From Bradyrhizobium sp. dw_78 (GTDB lineage Bacteria; Pseudomonadota; Alphaproteobacteria; Rhizobiales; Xanthobacteraceae), in the NCBI RefSeq assembly GCF_018449525.1, contig NZ_JAAVUS010000008.1, positions 62,001 through 126,000 on the forward strand: DNA of 64,000 nucleotides, read 5' to 3'. Of the stretch, positions 49,554-58,945 are shown piece by piece. Within the stretch, counting starts at the first letter, position 1, and each line of letters starts with the position of its first letter. A model generated the notes under the pieces. That model did no database searches. It saw nothing but the letters and a program-made list of their open reading frames with translations, and was not told the origin of the DNA. Position numbers and translations under genes: made by a program.

Positions 49554-51821
49554 ATGAGCTTTCGCCGCGACTTCATCACCAGGCCGATCTTTGCTTTCGC
49601 GCGCGGCGTGCTGCCGGCGATGTCGGATACCGAACGCGAGGCGCTGGAGGCCGGCGATGTCTGGTGGGACGCCGATCTCTTCACCGGCAATCCCGACTGG
49701 TCCAAGCTGCTTGCCACGGCGCCGGCGGTGCTGACGGACGAAGAGCAGGCCTTCCTCAACGGCCCGGTCGATGAACTCTGCGCCATGCTCGACGACTGGA
49801 AGATCACCTGGGAATGGCGCGACCTGCCGCCGGAAGCCTGGGATTTCATCAAGCGGCACAAATTCTTCGGCATGATCATCCCGAAGGAGTTCGGCGGGCT
49901 CGGCTTCTCGCCCTATGCGCATTCGGAAGTGGTGCGGAAGATTTCGACGCGCTCGATCACCGCGGCCGTCACCGTGATGGTGCCGAATTCGCTCGGCCCC
50001 GGCGAATTGCTGATGCGCTTCGGCACCAGGGGCCAGCAGCAGCATTGGCTGCCGCGTCTGGCCGACGGCCACGATATTCCCTGCTTCGGCCTGACCAGCC
50101 CGGAAGCCGGTTCGGACGCGGCCTCGATGGTCGACACCGGAATCATCTGCAAGGGCAATTTTGAAGGCAACGAAGTGCTTGGGCTTCGTCTCAACTGGCA
50201 CAAGCGCTACATCACGCTCGGGCCGGTCGCGACGCTGCTCGGCCTCGCCTTCAAGGCCTACGATCCGGATCATCTGGTCGGCCCGCAGCAAGACCTCGGC
50301 ATCACGGTGGCGCTGATTCCGACCCATCTGCCCGGCGTCAGGATCGGCCATCGCCATCTGCCGGCGATGCAGGTGTTCCAGAACGGCCCCAACTGGGGCC
50401 AGGATGTCTTTATCCCGCTCGACTATATCATCGGCGGCAAGGAGCGCCTGGGGCAAGGCTGGAAGATGCTGATGACGGCGCTCGCCGCCGGGCGCGGCAT
50501 CTCGCTGCCGTCACTGTCGGCCGCGGGTGCGGCCTATGCGGCGCGCACGACCGGCGCCTATGCGCGGATCCGCGAGCAGTTCAACATCCCGATCGGCAAG
50601 TTCGAAGGCATCGAAGAGCCGCTCGCCCGCATCGCCGGCACCGCCTATCTGCTCGACGCGGCGCGACGGTTGACCTGCGCGGCGCTCAACCAGGGGCGTC
50701 ATCCCGCCGTTATCTCCGGCATCATGAAGCTGCACGCGACCGAGCGGATGCGGATCGCGATCGACGACGCGATGGACATTCATGGCGGCAAGGCGGTGAT
50801 CGACGGGCCGCAGAACTACATGGGCAGCCTCTATCGCGCGGTGCCGGTCGGCATCACGGTCGAAGGCGCCAATATCCTGACCCGCAACCTGATCGTATTC
50901 GGGCAGGGCGCGGTTCGCGCGCATCCTTATCTGCTGCAAGAGATGAATGCGCTCGGCGAGCCGGACAAGGCGAAAGGCCTGGACGCCTTCGACAAGGCGT
51001 TCTGGAAACATGTCGGCCACAGCATCACCACGCTGTTCCGGGCGTGGGGCCGGAGCTGGAGCGGCGGAAGGTTGATCACCGTGCCCGACGTCGGCGCGGC
51101 GACGAAATTCTATCGCCAGCTTTCACGCTATTCCTCGGCGTTCGCGCTGTGTGCCGACATGGCGCTGCTGACGCTCGGCGGCGCGCTGAAGCGCAAGGAG
51201 ATGCTGTCGGCGCGCTACGGCGACATCCTCTCCGAACTGTATTTGCTGTCGGCGGCGCTGAAGCGCTGGCAGGACGAAGGGCGTCAGGCGGCGGATTTCG
51301 CCGCGCTCGAATGGTGCATGGAAACCGGCTTCAAAACCATCGAGATCCGCCTGGCGGAAATCCTGGCGAACCTGCCGAACCGGTTTGTCGCTGTCATGCT
51401 GAAATTCCTGGTCCAGCCGTTCGGTGCGCGCGTGCTCGGCCCGTCGGACCGCGTGATCCATCAATGCGCCCAGCTCGTGCTGGAGCCGTCGGCGGCGCGC
51501 GATCGCCTGACGTCCGGCCTGTCGCATGTCGATGACGACCGCGGCGTCGCGCGGCTGGAAAAGGCGTTTGTTCTGGTCACTGGCGCCGAGGATGTCGCAA
51601 AGAAGATGCGCGCGGCCCGTCTGCATGATTGGCGGGAGGCGGTGAAGAAGGGCGTCATCACCCAAGGCGAGGGCGAGAAGCTGGCGGCCGCGCATGAAGC
51701 GGTCGCCAAGGTGATCGAGGTCGACGACTTCGCGCCGGAGACGATCTCGCCGATTTACAGGAAGGCCGCCGACGTGCATCAATTCTTCATGGAACTTGGC
51801 GAGCAAAGGGCGGCAAGCTGA
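49554..51821 (+). CDS. fadE: Acyl-CoA dehydrogenase, FadE type
   Basis: A 755-residue member of the large FadE branch of acyl-CoA dehydrogenases, which introduces the first double bond in fatty-acid beta-oxidation and passes electrons to ETF. The dehydrogenase core contains FFGMIIPKEFGGLGFSPYAH, FGLTSPEAGSDAASM (the FAD/substrate-binding signature), and GGKERLGQGWKMLMTALAAGR. The C-terminal third is the FadE-specific DUF1974 extension (RAWGRSWSGGRLITVP... onwards). E. coli FadE is slightly longer at about 814. The protein begins with a hydrophobic stretch (RPIFAFARGVLPAMSD), possibly membrane-associated. Its stop overlaps the thiolase start as TGATG. Confidence 0.94.
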   Translation: MSFRRDFITRPIFAFARGVLPAMSDTEREALEAGDVWWDADLFTGNPDWSKLLATAPAVLTDEEQAFLNGPVDELCAMLDDWKITWEWRDLPPEAWDFIKRHKFFGMIIPKEFGGLGFSPYAHSEVVRKISTRSITAAVTVMVPNSLGPGELLMRFGTRGQQQHWLPRLADGHDIPCFGLTSPEAGSDAASMVDTGIICKGNFEGNEVLGLRLNWHKRYITLGPVATLLGLAFKAYDPDHLVGPQQDLGITVALIPTHLPGVRIGHRHLPAMQVFQNGPNWGQDVFIPLDYIIGGKERLGQGWKMLMTALAAGRGISLPSLSAAGAAYAARTTGAYARIREQFNIPIGKFEGIEEPLARIAGTAYLLDAARRLTCAALNQGRHPAVISGIMKLHATERMRIAIDDAMDIHGGKAVIDGPQNYMGSLYRAVPVGITVEGANILTRNLIVFGQGAVRAHPYLLQEMNALGEPDKAKGLDAFDKAFWKHVGHSITTLFRAWGRSWSGGRLITVPDVGAATKFYRQLSRYSSAFALCADMALLTLGGALKRKEMLSARYGDILSELYLLSAALKRWQDEGRQAADFAALEWCMETGFKTIEIRLAEILANLPNRFVAVMLKFLVQPFGARVLGPSDRVIHQCAQLVLEPSAARDRLTSGLSHVDDDRGVARLEKAFVLVTGAEDVAKKMRAARLHDWREAVKKGVITQGEGEKLAAAHEAVAKVIEVDDFAPETISPIYRKAADVHQFFMELGEQRAAS

Positions 51822-53104
51822 TGGCGCGGCCGGTTTTCATCATCGACGGCAGCCGGACGCCGTTCCTGAAGGCGCGCTCCGGGCCCGGCCCGTTCACGCC
51901 GGTCGATCTCGCCGTGCAATGCGGCCGGCCGCTGCTGGCCCGGCAGCCCTTCGCGCCGACCGATTTCGATCAGGTGATCCTCGGCTGCGTCAATGTGATT
52001 GCGGACGAGATGAACCCGGCCCGTGTCGCGGCGCTGCGGCTCGGCATGGGCGAAGCCATGGTGGCGTTTACGGTGCAGATCAATTGCGGCTCTGGCATGC
52101 AGTCGATCGACACCGCCTATCGCTATATCCGCGAAGGAAATTCGGATCTGATCCTGGCCGGCGGCGCGGAAGCGCTGAGCTACGCGCCGCTGGTATGGCC
52201 GCAGCAGGGCGTGCGCTGGTTCGCGGGGCTTGTCGGCGCAAAGGGTATCGGCGCCAGGATCGCCGCGCTCCTGAAAACCCGCCCCAGCTATTTCAAGCCG
52301 ATCATCGGCCTCGAACGCGGCCTGACCGATCCGATCACCGAATTGAACATGGGCCAGACCGCCGAAGTGGTCGGGCATCTGTTCGGCATCACCCGCGCGC
52401 AGGCGGACGCCTATGCCGCCGAAAGCCACAAGCGGCTCGCCAACGCGCAATCGCAAGGCTGGCTGAAAGGCGAGGTCGAAACCGCGTTCTCGCGCGACGG
52501 CAAGTTTTTCGACCATGACGACGGCGTGCGTCCCGATTCCACGCCGGAGACATTGGCAAAACTGAAGCCGGTGTTCGAGCGGCCGTGGGGGCAGGTCACC
52601 GCCGGCAATTCGTCGCAGATCACCGATGGCGCGTCCTGGGTGATCCTCGCCTCCGAAGACGCGGTGGCCAAACATGGTCTGACGCCCAAGGCCGCGATCG
52701 TCGACAGCCAGTGGTCGGCGCTCGATCCCGGCATCATGGGCCTCGGGCCGGTGCTGTCGGCGACCGAACTCCTGAAGCGCAATCAGTTGACGTTGCAGGA
52801 AATCGAGACCTGGGAATTGAACGAGGCCTTTGCCACCCAGGTGCTGGGATGCCTCGCCGCCTGGAGCGATGAAAAATTCTGCCGCGAGATTCTCGATCTC
52901 GACGGCGCCGCCGGGGAGATCGACCGCGCCAGGCTCAATGTCGATGGCGGCGCCATCAGTCTCGGCCATCCCGTCGGCTGCAGCGGCAACCGCATCGTGC
53001 TGCATCTCGTCAACGCGATGAAGCGGCTCGGCACCAAGCGCGGCATCGCCACCGAATGTATCGGCGGCGGGCTGGGCGGTGCGATGTTGATCGAAATGGT
53101 ATAG
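51821..53104 (+). CDS. fadI: Acetyl-CoA acyltransferase (beta-oxidation thiolase)
   Basis: A 427-residue thiolase that cleaves 3-ketoacyl-CoA to acetyl-CoA and a shortened acyl-CoA. The nucleophile is Cys89 in QINCGSGMQS. His383 in SLGHPVGCSG and Cys413 in TECIGGGLGG complete the active site. The NEAFA motif occurs as WELNEAFATQ. Length matches FadI-type enzymes better than FadA (about 390). Its start shares one base with the fadE stop and its stop is eight bases before the hydratase/dehydrogenase gene, so the three are co-translated. Confidence 0.93.
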   Translation: MARPVFIIDGSRTPFLKARSGPGPFTPVDLAVQCGRPLLARQPFAPTDFDQVILGCVNVIADEMNPARVAALRLGMGEAMVAFTVQINCGSGMQSIDTAYRYIREGNSDLILAGGAEALSYAPLVWPQQGVRWFAGLVGAKGIGARIAALLKTRPSYFKPIIGLERGLTDPITELNMGQTAEVVGHLFGITRAQADAYAAESHKRLANAQSQGWLKGEVETAFSRDGKFFDHDDGVRPDSTPETLAKLKPVFERPWGQVTAGNSSQITDGASWVILASEDAVAKHGLTPKAAIVDSQWSALDPGIMGLGPVLSATELLKRNQLTLQEIETWELNEAFATQVLGCLAAWSDEKFCREILDLDGAAGEIDRARLNVDGGAISLGHPVGCSGNRIVLHLVNAMKRLGTKRGIATECIGGGLGGAMLIEMV

Positions 53105-53112
53105 GGCACGTC

Positions 53113-55215
53113 ATGGATTCGAAGGTCATGGATGTCCTCGGCGATCGCGTGCTCGAACTCGGTCCGAAAGCGGCCGAGAAGCCCGGCGAGAGCGGTCCCT
53201 ATCGCCATTTCAGGCTCTCGCAGGACAGCGACGGCATCGCCTGGCTGTTGTTCGACCGCGCCGGCGCCAGCGCCAACACGCTGTCGGCCGATGTCATCGA
53301 GGAGCTGGACCTGGTGCTGGCGGCGCTGGAAAGCCAGCGGCCGTCGGGGGTCGTCATCCGCTCCGCCAAGACATCCGGCTTCATCGCCGGCGCCGACGTC
53401 AATGAATTCCGCGGCGCCGGCGATGCCGGCGCCGTCGAGACCGCGATCGGCCGCGCGCATGTGGTGATCGACCGGCTCGAAGCTCTGAGGATTCCGACGG
53501 TCGCGGTGATCCACGGCTTCTGCCTCGGCGGCGGCCTCGAAGTCGCGCTGGCCTGCCGGTCGCGTATCGCCATCGACGGCGCGCGCTTTGGCTTTCCGGA
53601 AGTGATGCTCGGACTGCATCCCGGCCTCGGCGGCACCGCGCGCTTCACGCGGCTGGTCAACCCGGTGCAGGCGATGACGCTGATGCTGACGGGGAAGACC
53701 GTCGATGCGCGCCGCGCCAAATCGCTCGGGCTGGTCGATGTGGTGACGCAGGAGCGCCATGTCCGTAATGCGGTCAAGGACGCGGTGTTCGGCCGCCTGA
53801 AACGCGCCAAGCCGGGCGTGTTGAACATGATCCTCAATGCGAGTCCGGCGAGAGGCTTTCTCGGTTCGCGGATGCGTCGGGAGGCCGAAAAGGCCGCGCC
53901 GCACGCGCACTATCCGGCGCCTTTCGCGCTGATCGATCTCTGGGAAAAGCACGGCGGCGGCAAGGCCGCGATGCTGGCGGCGGAGAAAACTTCGTTCGCC
54001 AATCTGGTGGTGACGCCGACGGCGCAGAACCTGATCCGGGTGTTCTTCCTGCGCGAGCAGATGAAGAAGCTGGCGGGCGGCGGCAACAAGATCGGTCATG
54101 TCCACGTCATCGGCGCCGGCGCGATGGGCGGCGATATCGCAGCCTGGTGCGCTAACGAAGGTCTGCGGGTCACGCTGGCCGACATGAAGCCGGAGCCGAT
54201 CGCCGGCGCGATCAAGCGCGCGGCGGACCTGTTCGGCAAGATCATCCGCAAGCGGACCGGCGTGCGCGACGCGCTCGACCGGCTGGTGCCGGATATGGAA
54301 GGCGAGGGCGTCCGCAACGCCGACCTCATCATCGAGGCGGTGCCGGAAAAACTGGAATTGAAGCAGAAGGTCTATGCCGGGCTCGAGCCGAAGATGAAGC
54401 CGGGCGCGATCCTCGCCACCAACACGTCCAGCATCCCGCTACAGGATTTGCGCAGCGGCCTCGAGAGGCCGGAGCGGCTGGTCGGGTTGCACTTCTTCAA
54501 CCCGGTGTCGCGGCTGCAACTGGTCGAGGTCGTCAGCCATGACGGCAGCGATCAGGAGATATTGAAACAGGCGCTGGCCTTTGTCGGCGCCATCGATCGG
54601 CTGCCGCTGCCGGTCAAGAGCTCGCCCGGCTTTCTCGTCAACCGCGCGCTGACGCCTTACATGCTGGAGGCGATGGTGATGCTGGACGAGAAGATCGACA
54701 AGCTCACGATCGACGCGGCGGCGAAGAAATTCGGCATGCCGATGGGACCGATCGAATTGGCCGACCAGGTCGGGCTCGATATTTGCCTCGACGTCGGCGA
54801 CATGCTGCGCTCGAAATTCGGCGATGCGCTGCCGCCGACGCCGGCCTGGCTGCGCGACAAGGTCGCCAAGGGCGAGCTTGGCCGCAAGACCGGCAAGGGT
54901 TTTTATGTCTGGAAAGGCGGCAGGGCCGACAAGGGCCCGGCGCCGGAGGCGCAGCCGACGCCGGAAATGACCGATCGTCTGATCCTGCCGATGTCGAATG
55001 TCTGCGTCGCGGCCTTGCGCGAAGGCATCGTCGACCATGCCGACACGGTCGATGGCGCGATGATCTTCGGCACCGGCTATGCGCCGTTCCGCGGCGGCCC
55101 GCTGAACTATGCGCGCAGCCGCGGCGTCGAGGACGTGGTGTCGGCGCTGCGCGCGCTGGCGCAAAAATTCGGCGACCGGTTCACGCCCGATGCCGGCTGG
55201 GATAGTTTCAAATAG
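53113..55215 (+). CDS. fadJ: FadJ-like enoyl-CoA hydratase / 3-hydroxyacyl-CoA dehydrogenase
   Basis: A 700-residue bifunctional beta-oxidation enzyme. The N-terminal crotonase domain (about 25-210) has SAKTSGFIAGADVNEF and the catalytic glutamates in GGGLEVALACR and FGFPEVMLGLHPGLGG. The NAD-binding 3-hydroxyacyl-CoA dehydrogenase domain starts at HVIGAGAMGGDIAAWCA near 335. It includes ATNTSSIPLQDL, and the catalytic histidine-containing LVGLHFFNPV. Two C-terminal 3HCDH domains follow. ATG at 53113 is preferred over an upstream frame overlapping the thiolase. The stop TAG is formed at the boundary with a dispersed palindromic repeat. Confidence 0.94.
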   Translation: MDSKVMDVLGDRVLELGPKAAEKPGESGPYRHFRLSQDSDGIAWLLFDRAGASANTLSADVIEELDLVLAALESQRPSGVVIRSAKTSGFIAGADVNEFRGAGDAGAVETAIGRAHVVIDRLEALRIPTVAVIHGFCLGGGLEVALACRSRIAIDGARFGFPEVMLGLHPGLGGTARFTRLVNPVQAMTLMLTGKTVDARRAKSLGLVDVVTQERHVRNAVKDAVFGRLKRAKPGVLNMILNASPARGFLGSRMRREAEKAAPHAHYPAPFALIDLWEKHGGGKAAMLAAEKTSFANLVVTPTAQNLIRVFFLREQMKKLAGGGNKIGHVHVIGAGAMGGDIAAWCANEGLRVTLADMKPEPIAGAIKRAADLFGKIIRKRTGVRDALDRLVPDMEGEGVRNADLIIEAVPEKLELKQKVYAGLEPKMKPGAILATNTSSIPLQDLRSGLERPERLVGLHFFNPVSRLQLVEVVSHDGSDQEILKQALAFVGAIDRLPLPVKSSPGFLVNRALTPYMLEAMVMLDEKIDKLTIDAAAKKFGMPMGPIELADQVGLDICLDVGDMLRSKFGDALPPTPAWLRDKVAKGELGRKTGKGFYVWKGGRADKGPAPEAQPTPEMTDRLILPMSNVCVAALREGIVDHADTVDGAMIFGTGYAPFRGGPLNYARSRGVEDVVSALRALAQKFGDRFTPDAGWDSFK

Positions 55216-55260
55216 CATGATCCGGAAAAGTGGAAACCGGTTTTCCGGATAGATCATGCT
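55213..55260. repeat. Palindromic GCATGATCCGG repeat, copy 2
   Basis: It runs TAGCATGATCCGGAAAAGTGG ... GGATAGATCATGCT. The arms AGCATGATC and GATCATGCT are exact inverted repeats, identical to copy 1 at 11563. The TAG at its left edge is the stop codon of fadJ. Downstream, TCCGATCGGA (55282-55291) is a further small palindrome. Confidence 0.85.
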
Positions 55261-55337
55261 CAAATAAAAATGAGATTATGATCCGATCGGATCGTAATCT
55301 TGCTCTATTTGAAACCACGATTCGACAGGTACCTGAC

Positions 55338-55757
55338 ATGACCGACACCCAAGCTGTTGAGGCGGCGCTGGATAACGAGCCGCCCGGCGATCTCTGCATC
55401 CGCACGCTGGCGATGCCGGCCGACACCAACGCCAACGGCGATATTTTCGGCGGCTGGCTGTTGAGTCAGATGGACGTCGGGGGCGGCGTGTTCGCGTCCA
55501 AGGTCGCGAAATCCAGGACCGTGACGGTCGCGATCGAGGCGATGAATTTTCGCAAGCCGGTGTTTGTCGGCGACCTCGTCTCCGTACACGCCAATCTGGT
55601 GCGGATCGGCCGGACCTCGATCACGGTGCATCTCGAGGCCTGGGTCCTGCGCCGCAGGGAGGTGCAGTCGATCCTGGTGACCGACGGCAACTTCACCTAT
55701 GTCTCGATCGACGACGATGGCCGTCCGCAAATCATCAAGCAGGATGGCGCATCATAG
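55338..55757 (+). CDS. Acyl-CoA thioesterase, YciA/hotdog family
   Basis: A 139-residue single hotdog-fold thioesterase of the YciA / cytosolic acyl-CoA hydrolase family, which hydrolyses acyl-CoAs to free acid and CoA. The hallmark is MPADTNANGDIFGGWLLSQMD at about 25-45, with the active-site Asn/Asp. VTVAIEAMNFRKPVFVGDLV and RRREVQSILVTDGNFTYV complete the fold. The ATG at 55338 is chosen since the frame before it runs through the repeat. It follows the beta-oxidation operon but is separated from it by the repeat, so it may be independent. Confidence 0.91.
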   Translation: MTDTQAVEAALDNEPPGDLCIRTLAMPADTNANGDIFGGWLLSQMDVGGGVFASKVAKSRTVTVAIEAMNFRKPVFVGDLVSVHANLVRIGRTSITVHLEAWVLRRREVQSILVTDGNFTYVSIDDDGRPQIIKQDGAS

Positions 55758-55810
55758 GAGCTGCTTCGCACGAGGTGCGCCTCGATTGAAGCGGCGAACG
55801 CCGGGGAAGC

Positions 55811-57370
55811 GTGTTGGACCGGATTTTCGACCTCGCGATCATCGGCGGCGGCGTCAACGGCTGCGGCATCGCGCGCGATGCGGCGGGACGTGGTCATTCG
55901 GTCTTCCTCTGCGAGATGAACGATCTGGCGAGCGGGACGTCGTCCTGGTCGACCAAGCTCGTGCATGGCGGCCTGCGCTATCTCGAATATTACGAGTTTC
56001 GGCTGGTCCGCGAGGCGCTGATCGAGCGCGAAATCCTCTGGCGGATCGCCCCGCACATCATCCGGCCGCTTCGCTTCGTGCTGCCGCATCATGCCGGCCT
56101 GCGCCCGGCCTGGCTGTTGCGGCTCGGCCTGTTCCTCTACGACCATATCGGCGGCCGGCACCTGCTGCCGCCGACGCGCTCGGTCGATCTGGCGCGCGAC
56201 GAGGTCGGACGTCCCCTGATCCCCGGCCGCTATAGCAAGGGGTTCGAATATTCCGACTGTTTCGTCGATGACGCGCGCCTCGTCGTTCTCACCGCGCGCG
56301 ACGCGGCCGACCGCGGCGCCGAGATCCGCACCCGCTCGCGCGCGGTCGAGACCCGCCAGACCGACGGCATCTGGCGCGTCACCGTGCAGAATGATTTGAC
56401 CGGCGAGCGCAGCGACATCGCGGCGCGCGCGCTGGTCAATGCCGGCGGGCCCTGGGTCGAAGAGGTGCTGGCGCTGGGATCGGGCGTCAACGCCCGCGCA
56501 AAGGTTCGGCTGGTGCAGGGCTCGCACATCGTCGTCGCCAAACTCTATGACCACGACCGCGCCTATATGTTGCAGAACAGCGATGGCCGCATCGTCTTCG
56601 TCATTCCCTATCAGGACGACTTCACGCTGATCGGCACCACCGATCGCGATTACCACGGCGATCCCGCCAAGGTGAGCGCCACGGCGGAAGAGATCCAGTA
56701 TCTGTGCGATTCCGTCAGCGAATATCTGGCCAACCCCGTCAAGCCCGCCGACGTGGTCTGGAGCTATGCCGGCGTTCGTCCGCTGTATGACGACGGCGCC
56801 AGCGAAGCCAAGGCCGCCACGCGCGAATATGTGTTCGAGCTCGATATGCCCGGCGGCGCACCGCTGTTGTCGATCTATGGCGGCAAGATCACGACCCACC
56901 GCCGTCTCGCCGAAGAGGCGCTGGAAAAGCTCGCGCCCTATCTCAAGGGCGCATCCGATCTCAGCACGGGCGCGCGCGAAGGCTGGACCGCGAAGGCGCC
57001 GCTGCCCGGCGGCGACATGGATGTCACGGCGCTGCCGGCGCTGACCGCCGAGCTCATGCGCGACTATCCGTTCCTGACGCTGGCCCATGCCAGCCGGCTG
57101 GCGCATGCCTATGGCACGCGTGCAGGCAAGCTGCTTGGCAGCGCGAAATCCTTGGGCGATCTCGGCCGATCTTTCGGCGCGACGTTGAGCGCGGCCGAAG
57201 TCAGATATCTGATGGCGGTCGAATGGGCCTTCACCGCCGAGGACGTGGTGTGGCGGCGCTCCAAGCTCGGGCTGCGGTTGTCGGCCGACGAGATCGCCGC
57301 GCTCGATCAATGGATGGCAACAAATCAGTCTGTACGTGGAAAGGCCGGACTCATGCCCGGCCTTTCCTGA
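55811..57370 (+). CDS. glpD: Aerobic glycerol-3-phosphate dehydrogenase
   Basis: An FAD-dependent, membrane-associated enzyme that oxidises glycerol 3-phosphate to dihydroxyacetone phosphate and reduces quinone; 519 residues. The FAD motif is AIIGGGVNGCGIARDAAGRG from residue 9. The family signatures are SSWSTKLVHGGLRYLE near 44 and VSWSYAG-like VVWSYAGVRPLYDDG. A C-terminal domain follows GGKITTHRRLAEEAL. It starts at GTG 55811 or the adjacent TTG 55814; GGGGAAG precedes both. A perfect terminator-like hairpin lies inside its last ten codons. No glpK or glpR is adjacent. Confidence 0.94.
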   Translation: MLDRIFDLAIIGGGVNGCGIARDAAGRGHSVFLCEMNDLASGTSSWSTKLVHGGLRYLEYYEFRLVREALIEREILWRIAPHIIRPLRFVLPHHAGLRPAWLLRLGLFLYDHIGGRHLLPPTRSVDLARDEVGRPLIPGRYSKGFEYSDCFVDDARLVVLTARDAADRGAEIRTRSRAVETRQTDGIWRVTVQNDLTGERSDIAARALVNAGGPWVEEVLALGSGVNARAKVRLVQGSHIVVAKLYDHDRAYMLQNSDGRIVFVIPYQDDFTLIGTTDRDYHGDPAKVSATAEEIQYLCDSVSEYLANPVKPADVVWSYAGVRPLYDDGASEAKAATREYVFELDMPGGAPLLSIYGGKITTHRRLAEEALEKLAPYLKGASDLSTGAREGWTAKAPLPGGDMDVTALPALTAELMRDYPFLTLAHASRLAHAYGTRAGKLLGSAKSLGDLGRSFGATLSAAEVRYLMAVEWAFTAEDVVWRRSKLGLRLSADEIAALDQWMATNQSVRGKAGLMPGLS

Positions 57371-57379
57371 TTTTCTTCA
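57338..57379 (+). terminator. Intrinsic terminator overlapping the glpD 3' end
   Basis: GGAAAGGCCGG (57338-57348) and CCGGCCTTTCC (57357-57367) are an exact 11-bp stem with an 8-base loop. They are followed by the TGA stop and a T-rich tail TGATTTTCTTC. The stem is entirely within coding sequence. Confidence 0.8.
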
Positions 57380-57423
57380 TCATCGCCGGCTTTCGCGGTC
57401 GCGACGATCTTTCGTGCGGCGTC

Positions 57424-58524
57424 TTACTCCGCCGGGTCCAGCGCGGCGTCGAGGGTCGGATAGTCGGTATAGCCCTTGGCGCCGCCGCCGTAGAAGGTCG
57501 CCTTGTCCGGCTCGTTGAGCGGCGCGCCCTTCTTCAGGCGCTCGACCAGGTCGGGATTGGCGATGTAGGGTTTGCCGAACGCGATCAGGTCGGCCTCGTT
57601 GGCGGCGAGCACCTTGGTCGCCAGTGCGAAGTCGTAGCCGTTATTGGCGACATAGGTGCCCTTGAAGCGCTTGCGCAAGGAGCCATAGTCGAACGGCGCG
57701 ATGTCGCGCGGGCCGCCGGTCGCACCCTCGATGACGTGGATGTAGACCAGCTTCAGCGCGTTGAGGTGATCGACGATATAGTCGAACAGCGGCTGCGGGT
57801 TGCTGTCGGAAATATCGTTCGCGGGCGTCACCGGCGAGATGCGGATGCCGGTCTTTTCCGCGCCGATTTCGGCCGCCACCGCCTTGGACACTTCGAGCAT
57901 CAATTTCGCGCGGTTCTCGATCGAGCCGCCATAGGAATCGGTGCGCTTGTTGGTGCCGTCCCTGGCGAACTGGTCGAGCAGGTAGCCATTGGCGCCGTGG
58001 ACCTCGACGCCGTCGAAGCCGGCCTCGATCGCGTTCGCCGCGCCGCGCTTGTAGCTGTCGATGATGCCGGGAATTTCCGATAATTCGAGTGCGCGCGGTA
58101 CGGAGACATCGGCAAAGGCGCCGCCGACATAGGTCTTGCCCTTGGCGGGGATCGCGGAAGGCGCGACCGGCGCGCCGCCGTTCGGCTGCAGCGAGGTATG
58201 CGAGATGCGGCCGACATGCCAGAGCTGGATGAAGATCCGTCCGCCGCGCTCATGCACGCGGTCGGTGACCTTGCGCCAGCCCGCGACCTGCTCCTTGGAA
58301 TAGATGCCGGGGGTGTCCTGATAGCCCTGGCCCTGCTGCGAGATCTGGCTGGCCTCGCTGATCAGAAGACCGGCGGAGGCGCGCTGCCCGTAATATTCGA
58401 TCGCGAGCGGACTGGGCACCAGACCCGCGACCGCGCGGTTGCGGGTCAAGGGCGCCATGACGATCCGGTTGGGAAGGGTGAGGGAGCCAAGCTTGTAGCT
58501 GTCGAACAGTTTGGTCGTGCTCAT
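57424..58524 (-). CDS. Old Yellow Enzyme family FMN-dependent alkene reductase (NemA-like)
   Basis: A 366-residue FMN-dependent ene-reductase of the OYE family, which reduces activated double bonds and, in NemA, N-ethylmaleimide and nitro-compounds with NADPH. Features are LTLPNRIVMAPLTRNRA at the N-terminus, IFIQLWHVGRISHTSLQPNG, the ligand pair His/Asn in GVEVHGANGYLLDQF, and SYGGSIENRAKLMLE. ATG at 58524 follows a GGAAAAACAAC leader; upstream sequence in frame is not protein-like. It converges on glpD. No NemR-type repressor is adjacent. Confidence 0.93.
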   Translation of the reverse strand: MSTTKLFDSYKLGSLTLPNRIVMAPLTRNRAVAGLVPSPLAIEYYGQRASAGLLISEASQISQQGQGYQDTPGIYSKEQVAGWRKVTDRVHERGGRIFIQLWHVGRISHTSLQPNGGAPVAPSAIPAKGKTYVGGAFADVSVPRALELSEIPGIIDSYKRGAANAIEAGFDGVEVHGANGYLLDQFARDGTNKRTDSYGGSIENRAKLMLEVSKAVAAEIGAEKTGIRISPVTPANDISDSNPQPLFDYIVDHLNALKLVYIHVIEGATGGPRDIAPFDYGSLRKRFKGTYVANNGYDFALATKVLAANEADLIAFGKPYIANPDLVERLKKGAPLNEPDKATFYGGGAKGYTDYPTLDAALDPAE

Positions 58525-58714
58525 GTTGTTTTTCCGGGAAAAATGACGGATGAGGAGAAAGTGGGCATTGCAGCAAACTATCGCAATGCCACAAGCCATC
58601 CAAGTTAGCGCAGGCTAGGCGCGCCCGATGCCGATCATTTGACCGGCATCAATGCGGAAGGATTTATTCGAATTCGGGGGCAACGCAGAATGGATTACCG
58701 CCGGCAGGCGGCAT

Positions 58715-58820
58715 CTATAGCGTTTTCGAGCGAAGTGGCCTCCGGTTCGCGTGAAGAAAACGCGTTAAAATAGAATAATGGAGCCTCGGTTCTGATTCCA
58801 TCAGAACCGAAAAGGCTCTG
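58715..58820. repeat. GCGTTTTCGAGCGAAG repeat, copy 4
   Basis: TATAGCGTTTTCGAGCGAAG, GAAGAAAACGCGTTAAAATA, and the intact terminal hairpin CGGTTCTGAT-TCC-ATCAGAACCG. It is almost the same as copy 1 at 20365. Confidence 0.82.
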
Positions 58821-58867
58821 GCCGAAGCGTAGCGTGCGGGGCGGTCGAGGCAGGCGGATGACCACCC

Positions 58868-58915
58868 GTCATTCCGGGGCGACACCAAGTGTCGAGCCCG
58901 GAATCTCGAGATTTT
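58868..58915. repeat. GTCATTCCGGG repeat, copy 5, partial
   Basis: GTCATTCCGGGGCGACACCA, AGTGTCGAGCCCGGAAT, then TCTCGAGA. The inner GACAC-CAA-GTGTC is an exact hairpin, but the right end diverges after CCCGGAAT. Confidence 0.7.
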
Positions 58916-58945
58916 GGGTTTGTGCCTGGCCTGCCCCGGAGACCG

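Larger units (their letters stand above)
58525..58945. other. Intergenic region made largely of repeats
   Basis: Carries the promoter of the Old Yellow Enzyme gene near 58530-58620, then a GCGTTTTCGAG repeat at 58715-58820 and a partial GTCATTCCGGG element at 58868-58915. No gene is seen. Confidence 0.6.

Noticed and set aside
52783..54105. Long minus-strand frame spanning the thiolase-fadJ junction
   Set aside because: It crosses two real genes antisense and shows the arginine- and histidine-rich composition of a shadow.
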